DNA of 64,000 nucleotides from Streptomyces sp. NBC_00539 (GTDB taxonomy: Bacteria > Actinomycetota > Actinomycetes > Streptomycetales > Streptomycetaceae), in contig NZ_CP107811.1 of NCBI RefSeq assembly GCF_036346105.1, positions 1,488,001 through 1,552,000 on the forward strand. Direction: 5' to 3'. This document shows, one piece after another, positions 52,304-61,365 of the stretch; position 1 is the first letter of the stretch; every line of letters starts with the position of its first letter. The notes beneath the pieces are model-generated. The model searched no databases and was not told the origin of the DNA. It worked only from the letters and a program-made list of their open reading frames with translations. Position numbers and translations under genes: made by a program.

Positions 52304-52482
52304 GACGAACCTTCCTGTCGTTCGGTCCGGCGGTGGTGACGACCGGAGCGTTCACGGATGGCGAAGACCAGCAGCCAGCAGGCGATCGCGGCCGTGACGG
52401 CGAGGGAGACGGGGGCCGACACGTGTGCCACGGTCCCCAGGAGGACCCCCATCAGCATCAGGGCCGCTACGAGGAAGAGCAT
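52300..52482 (-). CDS. Two-helix small membrane protein
   Basis: 60 residues from the ATG at 52480-52482, which follows a perfect GGAGGGAGC site. Two hydrophobic helices (MLFLVAALMLMGVLLGTVAH and LAVTAAIACWLLVFAI) and a basic tail. Its stop overlaps the next start (ATGA). Divergent from a TetR gene, so the two-gene unit may be its target. Confidence 0.65.
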   Translation of the reverse strand: MLFLVAALMLMGVLLGTVAHVSAPVSLAVTAAIACWLLVFAIRERSGRHHRRTERQEGSS

Positions 52483-52579
52483 CGTGCTCCCTCCGGAAAA
52501 TAGGTGACAGTTGTTCACTGACTACCCAGTCTAATAGCCCTCATGCGATCCCGTGTGGCGGGGGGGTTAACTTTCCGTC

Positions 52580-53248
52580 ATGAGTCAGACCGCCGGAGCC
52601 CGCCAACTGCAACGCCTCAAGACCCGCCGGGCCCTGCTCGACGCCGCCCTGGCCCTCCTGGAGGAGCAGAGCCTCGGCAGCCTCGGCCTGCGCGAGGTGG
52701 CCCGCGCGGCCGGTGTGGCGCCGACCGCCTTCTACCGCCACTTCCGCGACATCGAGGACCTCGGCATCGCGCTGGTGGACGAGGCGCTGGAGAACCTGCA
52801 CGCCACGGTCCGCTCCACCCTCGCCACCTCGGGCGACGCCGAGCAACGCATCGCCACGGCGGTGGAGTTGATGGCCGCCTTGGTGCGCTCCTACCCCGCG
52901 CACATCCGCTTCATCGTCCGGGAACGGCACGGGGGCGTACGCCGGGTCCGCGAGGCGGTGACGGGGCAGCTCGACGCGTTCACGGTCGAAGTGGCCGAAA
53001 GCCTCGGGTCCGACCCGCTCGGCGTCGGCTGGAGCCGTGACGACCTCCTGATGCTGGCCCGGCTCTACGTCGACCACATGGTGATGACGGCTTCCGCGTT
53101 CCTGGCGGCCTCCCTGGAGGACAGCGAGTGGGACGCGGTCAGCCGCACCGCCCTGCGCCAGCTGCGGCTCATCCACGCGGGCCGGGTGCACTGGGTTCCG
53201 GCGGCGCCGGCCGGGCCGCGTGACGGCGTACCGGACACAAGCGCCTGA
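52580..53248 (+). CDS. TetR-family regulator (FabR/DesT-like)
   Basis: 222 residues. HTH at about 30-52 (LREVARAAGVAPTAFYRHF) with the FabR/DesT-like EDLGIALVDEALENL continuation; the C-domain ends LRLIHAGRVHW. Members of this branch regulate fatty-acid desaturation or membrane composition. The divergent pair of small membrane proteins is the obvious local target. The intergenic region holds GTGAACAACTGTCAC-like and GACTACCCAGTC palindromes. Confidence 0.85.
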   Translation: MSQTAGARQLQRLKTRRALLDAALALLEEQSLGSLGLREVARAAGVAPTAFYRHFRDIEDLGIALVDEALENLHATVRSTLATSGDAEQRIATAVELMAALVRSYPAHIRFIVRERHGGVRRVREAVTGQLDAFTVEVAESLGSDPLGVGWSRDDLLMLARLYVDHMVMTASAFLAASLEDSEWDAVSRTALRQLRLIHAGRVHWVPAAPAGPRDGVPDTSA

Positions 53249-53275
53249 AACCACGCGCCCGCGCGGAGCCGGCCG

Positions 53276-53683
53276 TCACCGGGCGGGGCGCGGTGCGGGC
53301 GGTCGGGCCACCTCGTGGAGGGGCGGCCCCGGCTGGTCCGGCTGCGGGTGCGCGGAGGCTCCGAGCGGGCGCGCGCCGTGGCGTTCGGGGCGGTGTCCGA
53401 TCTGGCTGAGGATCTCCTCGCGGGGCGTGTCCGTCTCCCCCGGCGGGGGCGGGACGATCCTGCGGGCGAGGACCCTGCCCACCCAGCGCCGGCCGCAGCG
53501 CGGGCAGGGCGCGGCGCCGCGCGGGGTGTAGGGCGAGGCCACCGGGACGCCGTCGCAGGAGAAGTACTCCCAGTGGCGGCCCTCCGCGTCGCGCCAATGT
53601 TGGACGTCGTAGTCGGTGCTCCATTCGTTCCAGCACCCGCCGCAGGCGAACGCCACGCGTTCGACGGCCAGTTCGGTGATCAT
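53276..53683 (-). CDS. Putative zinc-binding small protein
   Basis: 135 residues from the ATG at 53681-53683 (GGAAGGAGG 8 bp upstream). Two Cys pairs, FACGGCWNEW and PCPRCGRRW, about 35 residues apart, form a probable rubredoxin-like zinc site around an aromatic-rich region (DVQHWRDAEGRHWEYF). The C-terminal half is Pro/His/Arg-rich and probably disordered. No family name recognised. Just upstream of the alcohol dehydrogenase in the same direction reading order is reversed, so it is the downstream gene of that unit (45-bp gap). Confidence 0.6.
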   Translation of the reverse strand: MITELAVERVAFACGGCWNEWSTDYDVQHWRDAEGRHWEYFSCDGVPVASPYTPRGAAPCPRCGRRWVGRVLARRIVPPPPGETDTPREEILSQIGHRPERHGARPLGASAHPQPDQPGPPLHEVARPPAPRPAR

Positions 53684-53728
53684 CGCAGCCACCTCCTTCC
53701 GGCACTCCGGTGGTCCCGGGGGCCCGGT

Positions 53729-54772
53729 TCAGCCCAGCGTCGCGATGTCGATCACGAAGCGGTAGCGGACGTCGGAGCCGAGGACGCGCTCGTACGCCTC
53801 GTTGATCTTCCCGGCGGGGATCGGTTCGATTTCCGCGGCGACGCCGTGCCCGGCGCAGAAGTTGAGCATCTCCTGGGTCTCGGCGATGCCGCCGATCATC
53901 GAGCCGGCGAAGGAGCGGCGCCTGGACATGAGGGTGAACGCGTGGACGGCCAGCGGTTCCGGCGGTGCGCCGACGTTGACCATCGCACCGTCGAGGGCGA
54001 GGAGCGAGAGGTAGGCGTCGAGGTCGAGCTGGGCGCTCACCGTGTTCAAGATGACGTCGAAGCGGCCCGCGAGGTGCTCGAAGGTGCCGGGGTCGCTGGT
54101 GGCGTAGTAGTCGTCGGCGCCCAGGCGCAGTCCGTCGGCCTGCTTCTTGAGGGACTGGGACAGCACGGTCACCTCGGCCCCCATGGCGTGGGCCAGCTTG
54201 ACGCCCATGTGACCGAGCCCGCCGAGGCCGACGACGGCCACCTTCTTGCCGCTGCCGGCGCCCCAGCGCTTGAGCGGCGAGTAGGTCGTGATGCCGGCGC
54301 ACATGAGGGGGGCGGCCTCGTCGAGGGCGAGCCCCTCGGGGAGCGAGAGGACGAAGTCCTCGGTGACGACGATGTGGGTGGTGTAGCCGCCGTTGGTGCT
54401 GGTGCCGTCCCGGTCGGTGGAGCCGTAGGTGAAGACGGTCCCGTTGAGGCAGTACTGCTCCTCGCCCGAGCGGCACGGCGGGCACTCGCGGCAGGAGTCG
54501 ACCATGCAGCCGACGCCGACCCGGTCCCCGACGGCGTGCCGGGTGACCTCCGGGCCGACCTCGGCCACGACCCCCGCGATCTCGTGGCCGGGGGCGACGG
54601 GGTAGGTCACCGGGCCCCACTCGCCGCGCACGTGGTGGATGTCGGAGTGGCAGATGCCGCAGTACTTGATGTCGATCAGGACGTCTCGCGGCCCGACACC
54701 GCGCCGTTCGACGGTGGCCGGGACGAGCGGTTCGCTCGCGGAGGTGGCGACGTAGGCCTTGGCGGTGCTCAT
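53729..54772 (-). CDS. Zinc alcohol dehydrogenase (cinnamyl alcohol dehydrogenase family)
   Basis: 347 residues from the ATG at 54770-54772 (TGGAGG upstream). Catalytic zinc ligands lie in [12 protein letters not shown] and APGHEIAG; the structural zinc has four Cys in [15 protein letters not shown]. The nucleotide motif is [12 protein letters not shown], and the family is the NADP-dependent YahK/AdhA-type aldehyde reductase. It interconverts alcohols and aldehydes in the cytoplasm. Physiological substrate unclear. Confidence 0.93.
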   Translation of the reverse strand: MSTAKAYVATSASEPLVPATVERRGVGPRDVLIDIKYCGICHSDIHHVRGEWGPVTYPVAPGHEIAGVVAEVGPEVTRHAVGDRVGVGCMVDSCRECPPCRSGEEQYCLNGTVFTYGSTDRDGTSTNGGYTTHIVVTEDFVLSLPEGLALDEAAPLMCAGITTYSPLKRWGAGSGKKVAVVGLGGLGHMGVKLAHAMGAEVTVLSQSLKKQADGLRLGADDYYATSDPGTFEHLAGRFDVILNTVSAQLDLDAYLSLLALDGAMVNVGAPPEPLAVHAFTLMSRRRSFAGSMIGGIAETQEMLNFCAGHGVAAEIEPIPAGKINEAYERVLGSDVRYRFVIDIATLG

Positions 54773-54953
54773 GACGTGCCTCCAGTGACTGGGGCGGCCG
54801 AGGAGCGCGGCCCGGGGGGCGGCGGGGCCGGACCCGCCGCAGGGGCCCGTCCGGGCCACGGGGCTCGGTCTTCACCGTACGTCCATGCTGCCGCGGACGC
54901 TGGCGCTGTGGCAGCCCCCGCAGGTCACGGCGCCGGCCGCGGTCGTCCGGGCT

Positions 54954-55922
54954 TCACAGGAGCCGCTGCGGGAGGGAGCCCGGCGCGACCGTGTGGGAGC
55001 GTACGGAGCCTTCCGGGGTGAGGTACTCGACCTCTCCCATCGGGTCGGCGGTGACCTCGCCGACCACCGCGGCCTGACTGCCGTACGGGTGCGCGCGCAC
55101 GGCCGCGAGGACCTCCCCGGCGCGCTCCGGCGGGACGAACAGGCACAGGCAGCCGGCGCAGGCCGCGTCCAGCGGCGCCAGCCCCCGGGCGGCGAGGGCG
55201 ACGCGCGCCTCGTACCGCACGGGCAGGGCGGCCTCGTCCACCCGCAGGGTCAGTCCGCGCCCGGCGGCGGTCCGGCGCAGTACCTCCGCCAGGCCTCCCG
55301 CGGTCACGGTCCGGGCGTGGTGGACGCCGGGGCGCGCCGCCCGCAGCAGGTCGGCCAGGGGCGCGCAGTCGCTCGGCACGTGGTGCTCGTAGCCGAGGCC
55401 GTCGCGGAGCGAGACGAGGTGGGCGGCGTGGCTGCCCAGCGGTCCCGTCACCAGGATGCGGTCGCCGGGCCGGACGAGACGGGCGCCCAGGGGCGGTCCG
55501 CCGGGGACGCCGAAGGCGGTCGCGGTGACGAAGACCCGGTCGGCCTCGCCGGCGCGGACGACCTGGGTGTCGACGGCGGCGATGGTGACCCCGGCCTCGG
55601 CGGCGGCGGCGCGTACGGAGGCGGTGAGGCGGCGGACGAGGTCCATGGGCAGGCCGGCCTCCAGCACGAGGGCGAGGGCGATGTGCCGGGGTTCTGCTCC
55701 GGTGGCGGCGAGTTCGTTGACGGCGCCGCACACGGCGACGCGGCCGATGTCGCCGTTGCCGAAGAAGGGCGGGTCGACCACGTACGTCCTGGTGACGGCC
55801 CGCGGAGCGGGCTCGGGGCCCGCGTGGCTCGGCGCGAGGGCCTCCTCGACCAGCGTCGGCGCGTGCGGGCCGAACCCGGCCTGGGCCGCGTCCCAGTCGT
55901 GTGTGTACGTCACGAAAGCCAT
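54954..55922 (-). CDS. AIR-synthase/HypE-like protein without the HypE C-terminal Cys
   Basis: 322 residues. The central FFGNGDIGRVAVCGAVNELAATGAEP region and GDRILVTGPLGSHAAHLVSL are close to HypE, an ATP-dependent dehydratase of [NiFe]-hydrogenase maturation. HypE ends in a carbamoylated Cys (PRIC/PRVC), but here the end is SLPQRLL, and the usual SHGSGG ATP-binding N-terminus is absent. It therefore cannot perform canonical thiocyanate chemistry. No other hyp gene is present. A PurM-like ATP-binding enzyme of unknown role. Confidence 0.75.
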   Translation of the reverse strand: MAFVTYTHDWDAAQAGFGPHAPTLVEEALAPSHAGPEPAPRAVTRTYVVDPPFFGNGDIGRVAVCGAVNELAATGAEPRHIALALVLEAGLPMDLVRRLTASVRAAAAEAGVTIAAVDTQVVRAGEADRVFVTATAFGVPGGPPLGARLVRPGDRILVTGPLGSHAAHLVSLRDGLGYEHHVPSDCAPLADLLRAARPGVHHARTVTAGGLAEVLRRTAAGRGLTLRVDEAALPVRYEARVALAARGLAPLDAACAGCLCLFVPPERAGEVLAAVRAHPYGSQAAVVGEVTADPMGEVEYLTPEGSVRSHTVAPGSLPQRLL

Positions 55923-56012
55923 CCCCCGATGCCCGCGAGCCCTGATGGGCCCATCATCCGGCGCGGGAGGCGTGCGGCATACCCGTGTCCGGTACCGGCC
56001 GCTGATGAGGGG

Positions 56013-57530
56013 TCAGTAGGGGCGCCGGGAGCGGCCGTCGTACCCGCGCAGCAGGACGACGGCCAGCGCGGTCGCCACGGCGGGCAGGACCGCGAAGCCG
56101 GCCAGCATGCCGAGTTCGGCGGTGGCGGTCTGAGGGGCGGCGCGGCCTGTGCCGGAGGAGACGTAGCCGCAGAACTGGAGGACCAGGCCGTACAGGAGGG
56201 GGCCGACGGCGACGCCCAAGCCCTCGCCGGTGCTGAACAGGCCTGACAGCACGCCCGCCTGACGGGACGTGGGCTCGGCCGGGTCCCGGGCGATGCAGTC
56301 GGGCAGCATGGCGTAGAGGAACAGGAGCTGGCCCGCGTGGCCGGTGCCGGCCAGGGCCATGGTGAGGAGCACCGCCCCTTCGGGCAGCGCGGGGGCCGCG
56401 AGGAAGAGCAGGCACCCGGTGGCGAAGAGTGCCGAGGCGAGCATGTGTCCGCGGCGGCCGCGCAGCCGTGACCACAGGGGCATGGTCAGCAGGTTGGGTG
56501 CGACGAACGCCGCGACCAGGGCGCCGACGCCGGTGGAGTCGTGCAGGACGTGCCCGGCGAAGTAGGGGGCGCCCGCCAGCAGGACGCCCGTGGCGACGGA
56601 CTGGACGACCACGCACCGCAGCAGGGCCATGAAGGCCGGGTTGCCGCGCGCCTCGGCGAACCGGCGGCGCAGGCCCGGCTCGCTCTCGCGGGACAACGGG
56701 ACTGCGTCCGCGATTGCTTGCGCGCCTGCTTCCGGGCCGACGTCCGGGCCTGCTTCCGGAGCCGCGCCGCGAACGCGGGGCGTCCCAGACGTGCCGGACG
56801 TGCCGGCCGTGCCGGCGAAGACGCAGAGCGTGCCGAGCGCGATGACCGCGCCGCCGAACACCCCGACCCAGCGGTGCCCTGCGAGGCCGCCACCACCGGC
56901 GTCGACGAGGGCGGGGCCGGCGGCGCCGGTGACCAGTGCGGCCACGCCGATGACGGCGACCCGGCCGCCGGCCAGCCGCATCCGCTCGCGGTGCACGGAG
57001 GTGAGCTCGGCGGGCATGGCGACGTACGGGACCAGGAAGAAGGCGAACGCGGTCGCGGTGAGCAGGTAGCCGGCGGCAGTGAACCAGGCGCCGGCGGTGC
57101 CCGCGGCCGGGCCGGCGAAAGTGAGCGCGAAGGCCAGGGCCATCACGAGGCCCCCGGCGAGTACGTACGGGCGGCGCGAGCCCCAGCGGGTGCGGGTGCG
57201 GTCGCTGGCCCGGCCGACGAACGGGTTGAGGAAGGCGTCCCAGGCCTTGGGGAGGAAGACGACCGCGCCGGCCAGCGCGGCGCCCACGCCCAGGGTGTCC
57301 GTGAGGTAGGGGAGCAGGAGCAGCCCGGGGAGGGTGGTGAAGGTCCCGGTGACCAGTGACCCCGACGCGTACCCGAGCCGGAGCCGGGCGGACAGGCCGA
57401 CGGCGGACGCGGCGGGCGCGGCGGATGCGGCCGGTACGGCGGGCGCGGCAGGTGCGGGGGACGGGGCCGGTACGGCGGGCGCGGCAGGTACGGGGGCGAC
57501 CCGGGTGCGCTCGGACCCTGTGGTGGCCAT
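56013..57530 (-). CDS. GPH-family (MelB-like) MFS transporter
   Basis: 505 residues from the ATG at 57528-57530. About 12 membrane helices; the FLPKAWDAFLNPFVGRASDR and RTRWGSRRPYVLAGG segments are the glycoside-pentoside-hexuronide symporter signature. The first ~45 residues are an Ala/Pro/Val repeat tail (APAVPAPSPAPAAPAVP), and the central loop also has repeats. Divergent from the AfsA-like gene and possibly part of the natural-product locus as importer or exporter. Confidence 0.82.
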   Translation of the reverse strand: MATTGSERTRVAPVPAAPAVPAPSPAPAAPAVPAASAAPAASAVGLSARLRLGYASGSLVTGTFTTLPGLLLLPYLTDTLGVGAALAGAVVFLPKAWDAFLNPFVGRASDRTRTRWGSRRPYVLAGGLVMALAFALTFAGPAAGTAGAWFTAAGYLLTATAFAFFLVPYVAMPAELTSVHRERMRLAGGRVAVIGVAALVTGAAGPALVDAGGGGLAGHRWVGVFGGAVIALGTLCVFAGTAGTSGTSGTPRVRGAAPEAGPDVGPEAGAQAIADAVPLSRESEPGLRRRFAEARGNPAFMALLRCVVVQSVATGVLLAGAPYFAGHVLHDSTGVGALVAAFVAPNLLTMPLWSRLRGRRGHMLASALFATGCLLFLAAPALPEGAVLLTMALAGTGHAGQLLFLYAMLPDCIARDPAEPTSRQAGVLSGLFSTGEGLGVAVGPLLYGLVLQFCGYVSSGTGRAAPQTATAELGMLAGFAVLPAVATALAVVLLRGYDGRSRRPY

Positions 57531-57773
57531 CGGGCGGTTCCTTCCGACACGTGGAGCGGAGCTGACTGCCCCGCCCCACGGGCTGGGGGGGCCTCGGGGG
57601 CGGGGCTCGCAACAGGGTGCGCCTCCCGTCATGGGCCCCGCTAAAGCCGGGACCGGCCGAGCGGCGCCGAGCCGAGGGGCACGAGTTCCTGCCATGCACC
57701 TTGCTGCCACCGTGACCGCCTGGCCCGCCCTTCGACCGGCGCTCCAGCATGGCTCCAGAGAATGGAGAGGGAC

Positions 57774-58766
57774 ATGACAGTCGACAATGGGACGGCCATA
57801 GACGGGTGGGTGCTCGCGGGCACCCGGCACCTGATCCACCGTCCGCCCTCGCGGGCCCACTACGGCCTCGACGTCCCCAGCCTGGGCGAGGAGAACTTCA
57901 CCCTGGTGGGCGCCACTCCCGTCGCCCATCCGCTCTTCAACGACGGCCCGGCCCACTTCCACGACATGCAGATCGCCACGGAGACGATGGGCGAGATCGG
58001 CGCGTTCGTCGGGCAGCGCTACTACGGCGTGCCCGAGGACCGGCCGGGCCTCTTCTACCGGTTCACCCTCAACCTCACGGACCTCGCCGCCTGGCGCTCC
58101 GAGGGCCCCGGCGCCGGCCCGGTGCCCATGGCGACCCGGATCAGGGCGAGGCCCGCGAACGTGGTCGCCGAAGTGCCGCGCGGGCTCGACTTCCACATCG
58201 AGGTCGCCCTCGGTGACCGGCCGTGCGCCACCGGGTCGGCCGGCCTGGTGTTCCTGATGCCGAGGCTCTACCGGCGGCACGTCGAGCACTCCCGGCAGGC
58301 CCTGCGGGCCGCGCCCGAGCTCGACGACGCCCCGGACGGGCCGCTGTGCCCGGCCGGCGCCCGCGAGGTGGGCCGCTACGCCACCGAGAACGTCGTCGTC
58401 AGCGAACCGGCCGACGCCTCGCGCGGGCGGATCAGCACCTGGTTGCTCGGCACGGGCCTGAGCCCGGTCTTCGCCGGTGAGGACGGCCGGCTGTCCGGTC
58501 TGCACGTACTGGAGGCGCTGCGCCAGGCGTCACTGCTGGCCGCGGGGCGCGCGCACGGTCTGGACGCGCGCCGGAGCACGCTCGGCGCCTTGCAGGTGCA
58601 CTTCCGCGGACAGGCGGAGCACGACATGCCGCTGCGCTGCGTGGCGGTGGCCGGGCCGCTCGCGCAGGGCGTCGACGGCCGGCCGGCCGTACCCGTCACC
58701 CTGACCCTCACCCAGCGGCGCCGAGCGGTGGCCGAGGCGCGCACCGCCGTGGTGCAGGACTACTGA
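57774..58766 (+). CDS. AfsA-like hotdog-domain protein
   Basis: 330 residues from the ATG at 57774 (GGAGAGG before it; an ATG at 57762 is the alternative). Two AfsA-type hotdog repeats are inferred: the first from GTRHLIHRPPSRAHYG to the ALGDRPCATGSAGLVFL region, the second from about 200 (GRYATENVVVSEPAD, LHVLEALRQASLLAAGR). AfsA/ScbA enzymes condense a beta-ketoacyl thioester with dihydroxyacetone phosphate to start gamma-butyrolactone synthesis. This member is divergent, with LIHRP in place of the usual VHK start, so it may act on a different acyl substrate. Followed 5 bp later by the SARP gene. Confidence 0.75.
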   Translation: MTVDNGTAIDGWVLAGTRHLIHRPPSRAHYGLDVPSLGEENFTLVGATPVAHPLFNDGPAHFHDMQIATETMGEIGAFVGQRYYGVPEDRPGLFYRFTLNLTDLAAWRSEGPGAGPVPMATRIRARPANVVAEVPRGLDFHIEVALGDRPCATGSAGLVFLMPRLYRRHVEHSRQALRAAPELDDAPDGPLCPAGAREVGRYATENVVVSEPADASRGRISTWLLGTGLSPVFAGEDGRLSGLHVLEALRQASLLAAGRAHGLDARRSTLGALQVHFRGQAEHDMPLRCVAVAGPLAQGVDGRPAVPVTLTLTQRRRAVAEARTAVVQDY

Positions 58767-58771
58767 GCGGC

Positions 58772-61297
58772 ATGCTCTTCCGGATTCTGGGACCCCTGGA
58801 GGTCTGCGCCGACGCCGATCCCGGGACCTCGCACGCCCCGCACGCCGCGAAGTTGCGGGTCGTGCTCGGGACCCTGCTGGTGCGCGCCGACGAGGTGGTG
58901 TCGGTCGGCACCCTCATCGACGAGCTCTGGCCGGACGCACCGCCGCGCACCGCGACGACCACCCTCCAGGTGTACGTGTCCCACTTGCGCAAAGTGCTCC
59001 GTGGCGCCGACCCGGACCACGGCGGGGCGGCGCTCGTCACCCGCCGCCCCGGTTACGTGCTGCGGGTCGGGGCGCGGGCGCTGGACACCATGGCCTTCGA
59101 GGAGCTGACCCGGCGCGGCCACCGGGCCCTGCGGGAGGGCGACTTCGCGGGCGCCGCGGAGTCCCACCGGCAGGCCCTCGCCCTGTGGCGGGGGCCCGTG
59201 CTGTCGGACACCCCGCACGGGCCGGTGCTGGACGGCGCCGCCGTACGGCTGAACGAGGCCCGGGTGACGGCGCTGGACGAGCGGATCCGGGCCGAGCTGC
59301 ACCTGGGGCGCCACCGCGACCTGCTCGCGGAGCTGCACGAGTTGGTGGCGGAGCACCGGCTGCACGAGGAGTTCCACGCGCATCTGATGGTGGCGCTGTA
59401 CCGGTGCGGGCGCCAGGCGGAGGCGTTGCGGGTGTTCACGCTGCTGCGGCAGACCCTGGTGGAGGAACTGGGCATCGAGCCCGGCCCCGCCTCCCGCGAG
59501 CTCCAGCGGCGCATCCTGGAGGGCGATCCGGCGCTGTCACGGCCGGGGGCGCGCGAGACGGCTGCCACCACCGGGTCGGGCCCGGCCGCGTGGTCCGCCG
59601 CGCCGGGGGCGGCGCTGCCCGGGAGCGATCCGTACTTCACCGGCCGGGCGGGCGAACTGGCCGAGCTGGAGCGGCTGCTGCGCACCGCGCCAGCCGGCGG
59701 CCGGGTCGCCGTGACGGGTCTGCCGGGCACGGGCAAGTCGGCCCTCGCGGTGGAGGCCGCGCACCGCGTGGCGGACGCGTTCCCCGACGGCCGCCTCTAC
59801 CTCGACCTGCGCGCGGACGCCGACGGACCGCCGCACCGGGCGGTGGACCGGCTGCCGCAGGCCGGTCCGCGAAGGCCGGCGGGTGACGGCCCGGCGGCCG
59901 GGCCGCGGCGGGTGCTGCTGGTGCTGGACCACGTCGCCTCCGAGACGCAGGTGCGGCCGCTGCTGGCCGCCGCGCCCGACGCGGTGGTGCTGCTCACCGC
60001 GGGCCGGGTGCCCGCCGGGCTGCCGGGCCTGCGCTCGGTGGTGCTCGGGCCGTGGAGCCGGGAGGAGGTCCCGCGGCTGGCGGGGCTGTTCGCGGTCCGG
60101 GGCGCCCCCGGCGGGGTGGACGCCGCGGATCCGGACGCCGTCGCGGAGACGGCCGAGCTGTGCGGGCGACTGCCCCTTGCCGTGCGTGCCGCGGCCGCGC
60201 AGCTCGCGGCCCGCCCGCACTGGACGATCGCCGCCCTGGCGGACCGGCTGCGCGAGGAGCGCGGGCGGCTGGACGCGCTGCGGACCGGCGATGTCGACGT
60301 ACGGGCCCGCCTGTGCGCGGCGTACGCGGCCTGCCCCGCACCCGCGCGGCGTGCCTTCCGGATGCTGGGCGCGCTGCCGCCCGGCCGGTTCGGGCCCCGG
60401 GAGGCGGCCGCCGCGCTGGACGTGGGCGAGCGGGAGGCGGCGGTGGCCCTGGAAGCCCTGGCCGACGAGCGGCTGGTGGCGCTGGAGCGGGACGGCTGCC
60501 GGCTGCCGGAGCTGCTGCGGCTGCTGGCGGCGGAACTGCTGGCGCGGGAGGAGCCGCCCGAAGTGGCGCGGGCGGCGGCGGAGCGCGTGTGCCGGGCGTA
60601 CGCCGATGCCGCGGCGGAGCCGGGCCGGGCGCCGGACGCCGCGGCGCGCGGGCTCGTACACCTGGCGCGGACCGCGTACGAAGCGGGGCTGTGGGAGCTG
60701 ACCGTACGGCTGACGGACGCGCTGGGCGGCTGGGTACGGGAAGACCTGGAGGCCGCCTACGGCCTGGCGCTGGACGCCGCCGAGCGGTGCTCGGACCGGG
60801 CGGCGCAGGCGCGGATGCTGCGTGCGCTGGCGGACCTCGCCTGGCAGCACCGGCGCATGGAGCGGGCCCGCGAACTGTACGGCTCGGCCCTGGACCTGGC
60901 CCGCGGGGCCGACGACGGGGAGGAGGCCGGGCGGGCCCTGGTGGGGCTGGCGGAGCTGCGGCTGGACGCCGGGGCGGCGACGGACGCCGCGGCCCTGCTG
61001 GAGCCCGCGCTGGCCGCCCTGACGGGGCCCGGCCGGGCCCGGGGGCGGTACGAGGCCAGCCGTACGCGGGCGTTGCTGGCCCTGGCGCAGGAGGAGCCGG
61101 AGACCGCCCGGGCGTGGTTCAGGGAGTGCCTGGAGCTGGCGGGCGCCCTGCGCGACCACCGCCTGGAGGGGTACGCGCGGCGCTCGCTGCGGGCCCTGGG
61201 CACCGGTCCCGCGGCGGGCCCCGGGGGTGCCGTGGAGGTCCGGCCGGGCCTGTGGCGGCTGTGCCCGCGGCCGCACGCAGCCCCGGTCCGCGCATGA
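58772..61297 (+). CDS. SARP-family regulator with NB-ARC ATPase (AfsR type)
   Basis: 841 residues. An OmpR-like winged helix at about 1-95 (LFRILGPLEV, LIDELWPDAPPRTATTTLQV, LVTRRPGYVL) and a bacterial transcriptional-activation domain to ~250 (ALWRGPVLSD, ALYRCGRQAEALRVF, EELGIEPGPASRELQRRIL). An NB-ARC ATPase follows, with Walker A VTGLPGTGKSALAVEAA at about 310, and then a helical TPR-like end. Large SARPs activate pathway-specific biosynthetic genes, often under gamma-butyrolactone control. Tight spacing to the AfsA-like gene suggests one operon. Confidence 0.93.
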   Translation: MLFRILGPLEVCADADPGTSHAPHAAKLRVVLGTLLVRADEVVSVGTLIDELWPDAPPRTATTTLQVYVSHLRKVLRGADPDHGGAALVTRRPGYVLRVGARALDTMAFEELTRRGHRALREGDFAGAAESHRQALALWRGPVLSDTPHGPVLDGAAVRLNEARVTALDERIRAELHLGRHRDLLAELHELVAEHRLHEEFHAHLMVALYRCGRQAEALRVFTLLRQTLVEELGIEPGPASRELQRRILEGDPALSRPGARETAATTGSGPAAWSAAPGAALPGSDPYFTGRAGELAELERLLRTAPAGGRVAVTGLPGTGKSALAVEAAHRVADAFPDGRLYLDLRADADGPPHRAVDRLPQAGPRRPAGDGPAAGPRRVLLVLDHVASETQVRPLLAAAPDAVVLLTAGRVPAGLPGLRSVVLGPWSREEVPRLAGLFAVRGAPGGVDAADPDAVAETAELCGRLPLAVRAAAAQLAARPHWTIAALADRLREERGRLDALRTGDVDVRARLCAAYAACPAPARRAFRMLGALPPGRFGPREAAAALDVGEREAAVALEALADERLVALERDGCRLPELLRLLAAELLAREEPPEVARAAAERVCRAYADAAAEPGRAPDAAARGLVHLARTAYEAGLWELTVRLTDALGGWVREDLEAAYGLALDAAERCSDRAAQARMLRALADLAWQHRRMERARELYGSALDLARGADDGEEAGRALVGLAELRLDAGAATDAAALLEPALAALTGPGRARGRYEASRTRALLALAQEEPETARAWFRECLELAGALRDHRLEGYARRSLRALGTGPAAGPGGAVEVRPGLWRLCPRPHAAPVRA

Positions 61298-61365
61298 GCG
61301 GCCGCCCTGCCCGTCCACCGGGCACGCCCCCAACCGGGGCGCCCGCCCCTGACGTTCGGAGAACC

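Noticed and set aside
54954-55922. Hydrogenase maturation protein HypE
   Set aside because: The C-terminal Cys and N-terminal ATP-binding motif are missing and there are no other hyp genes.
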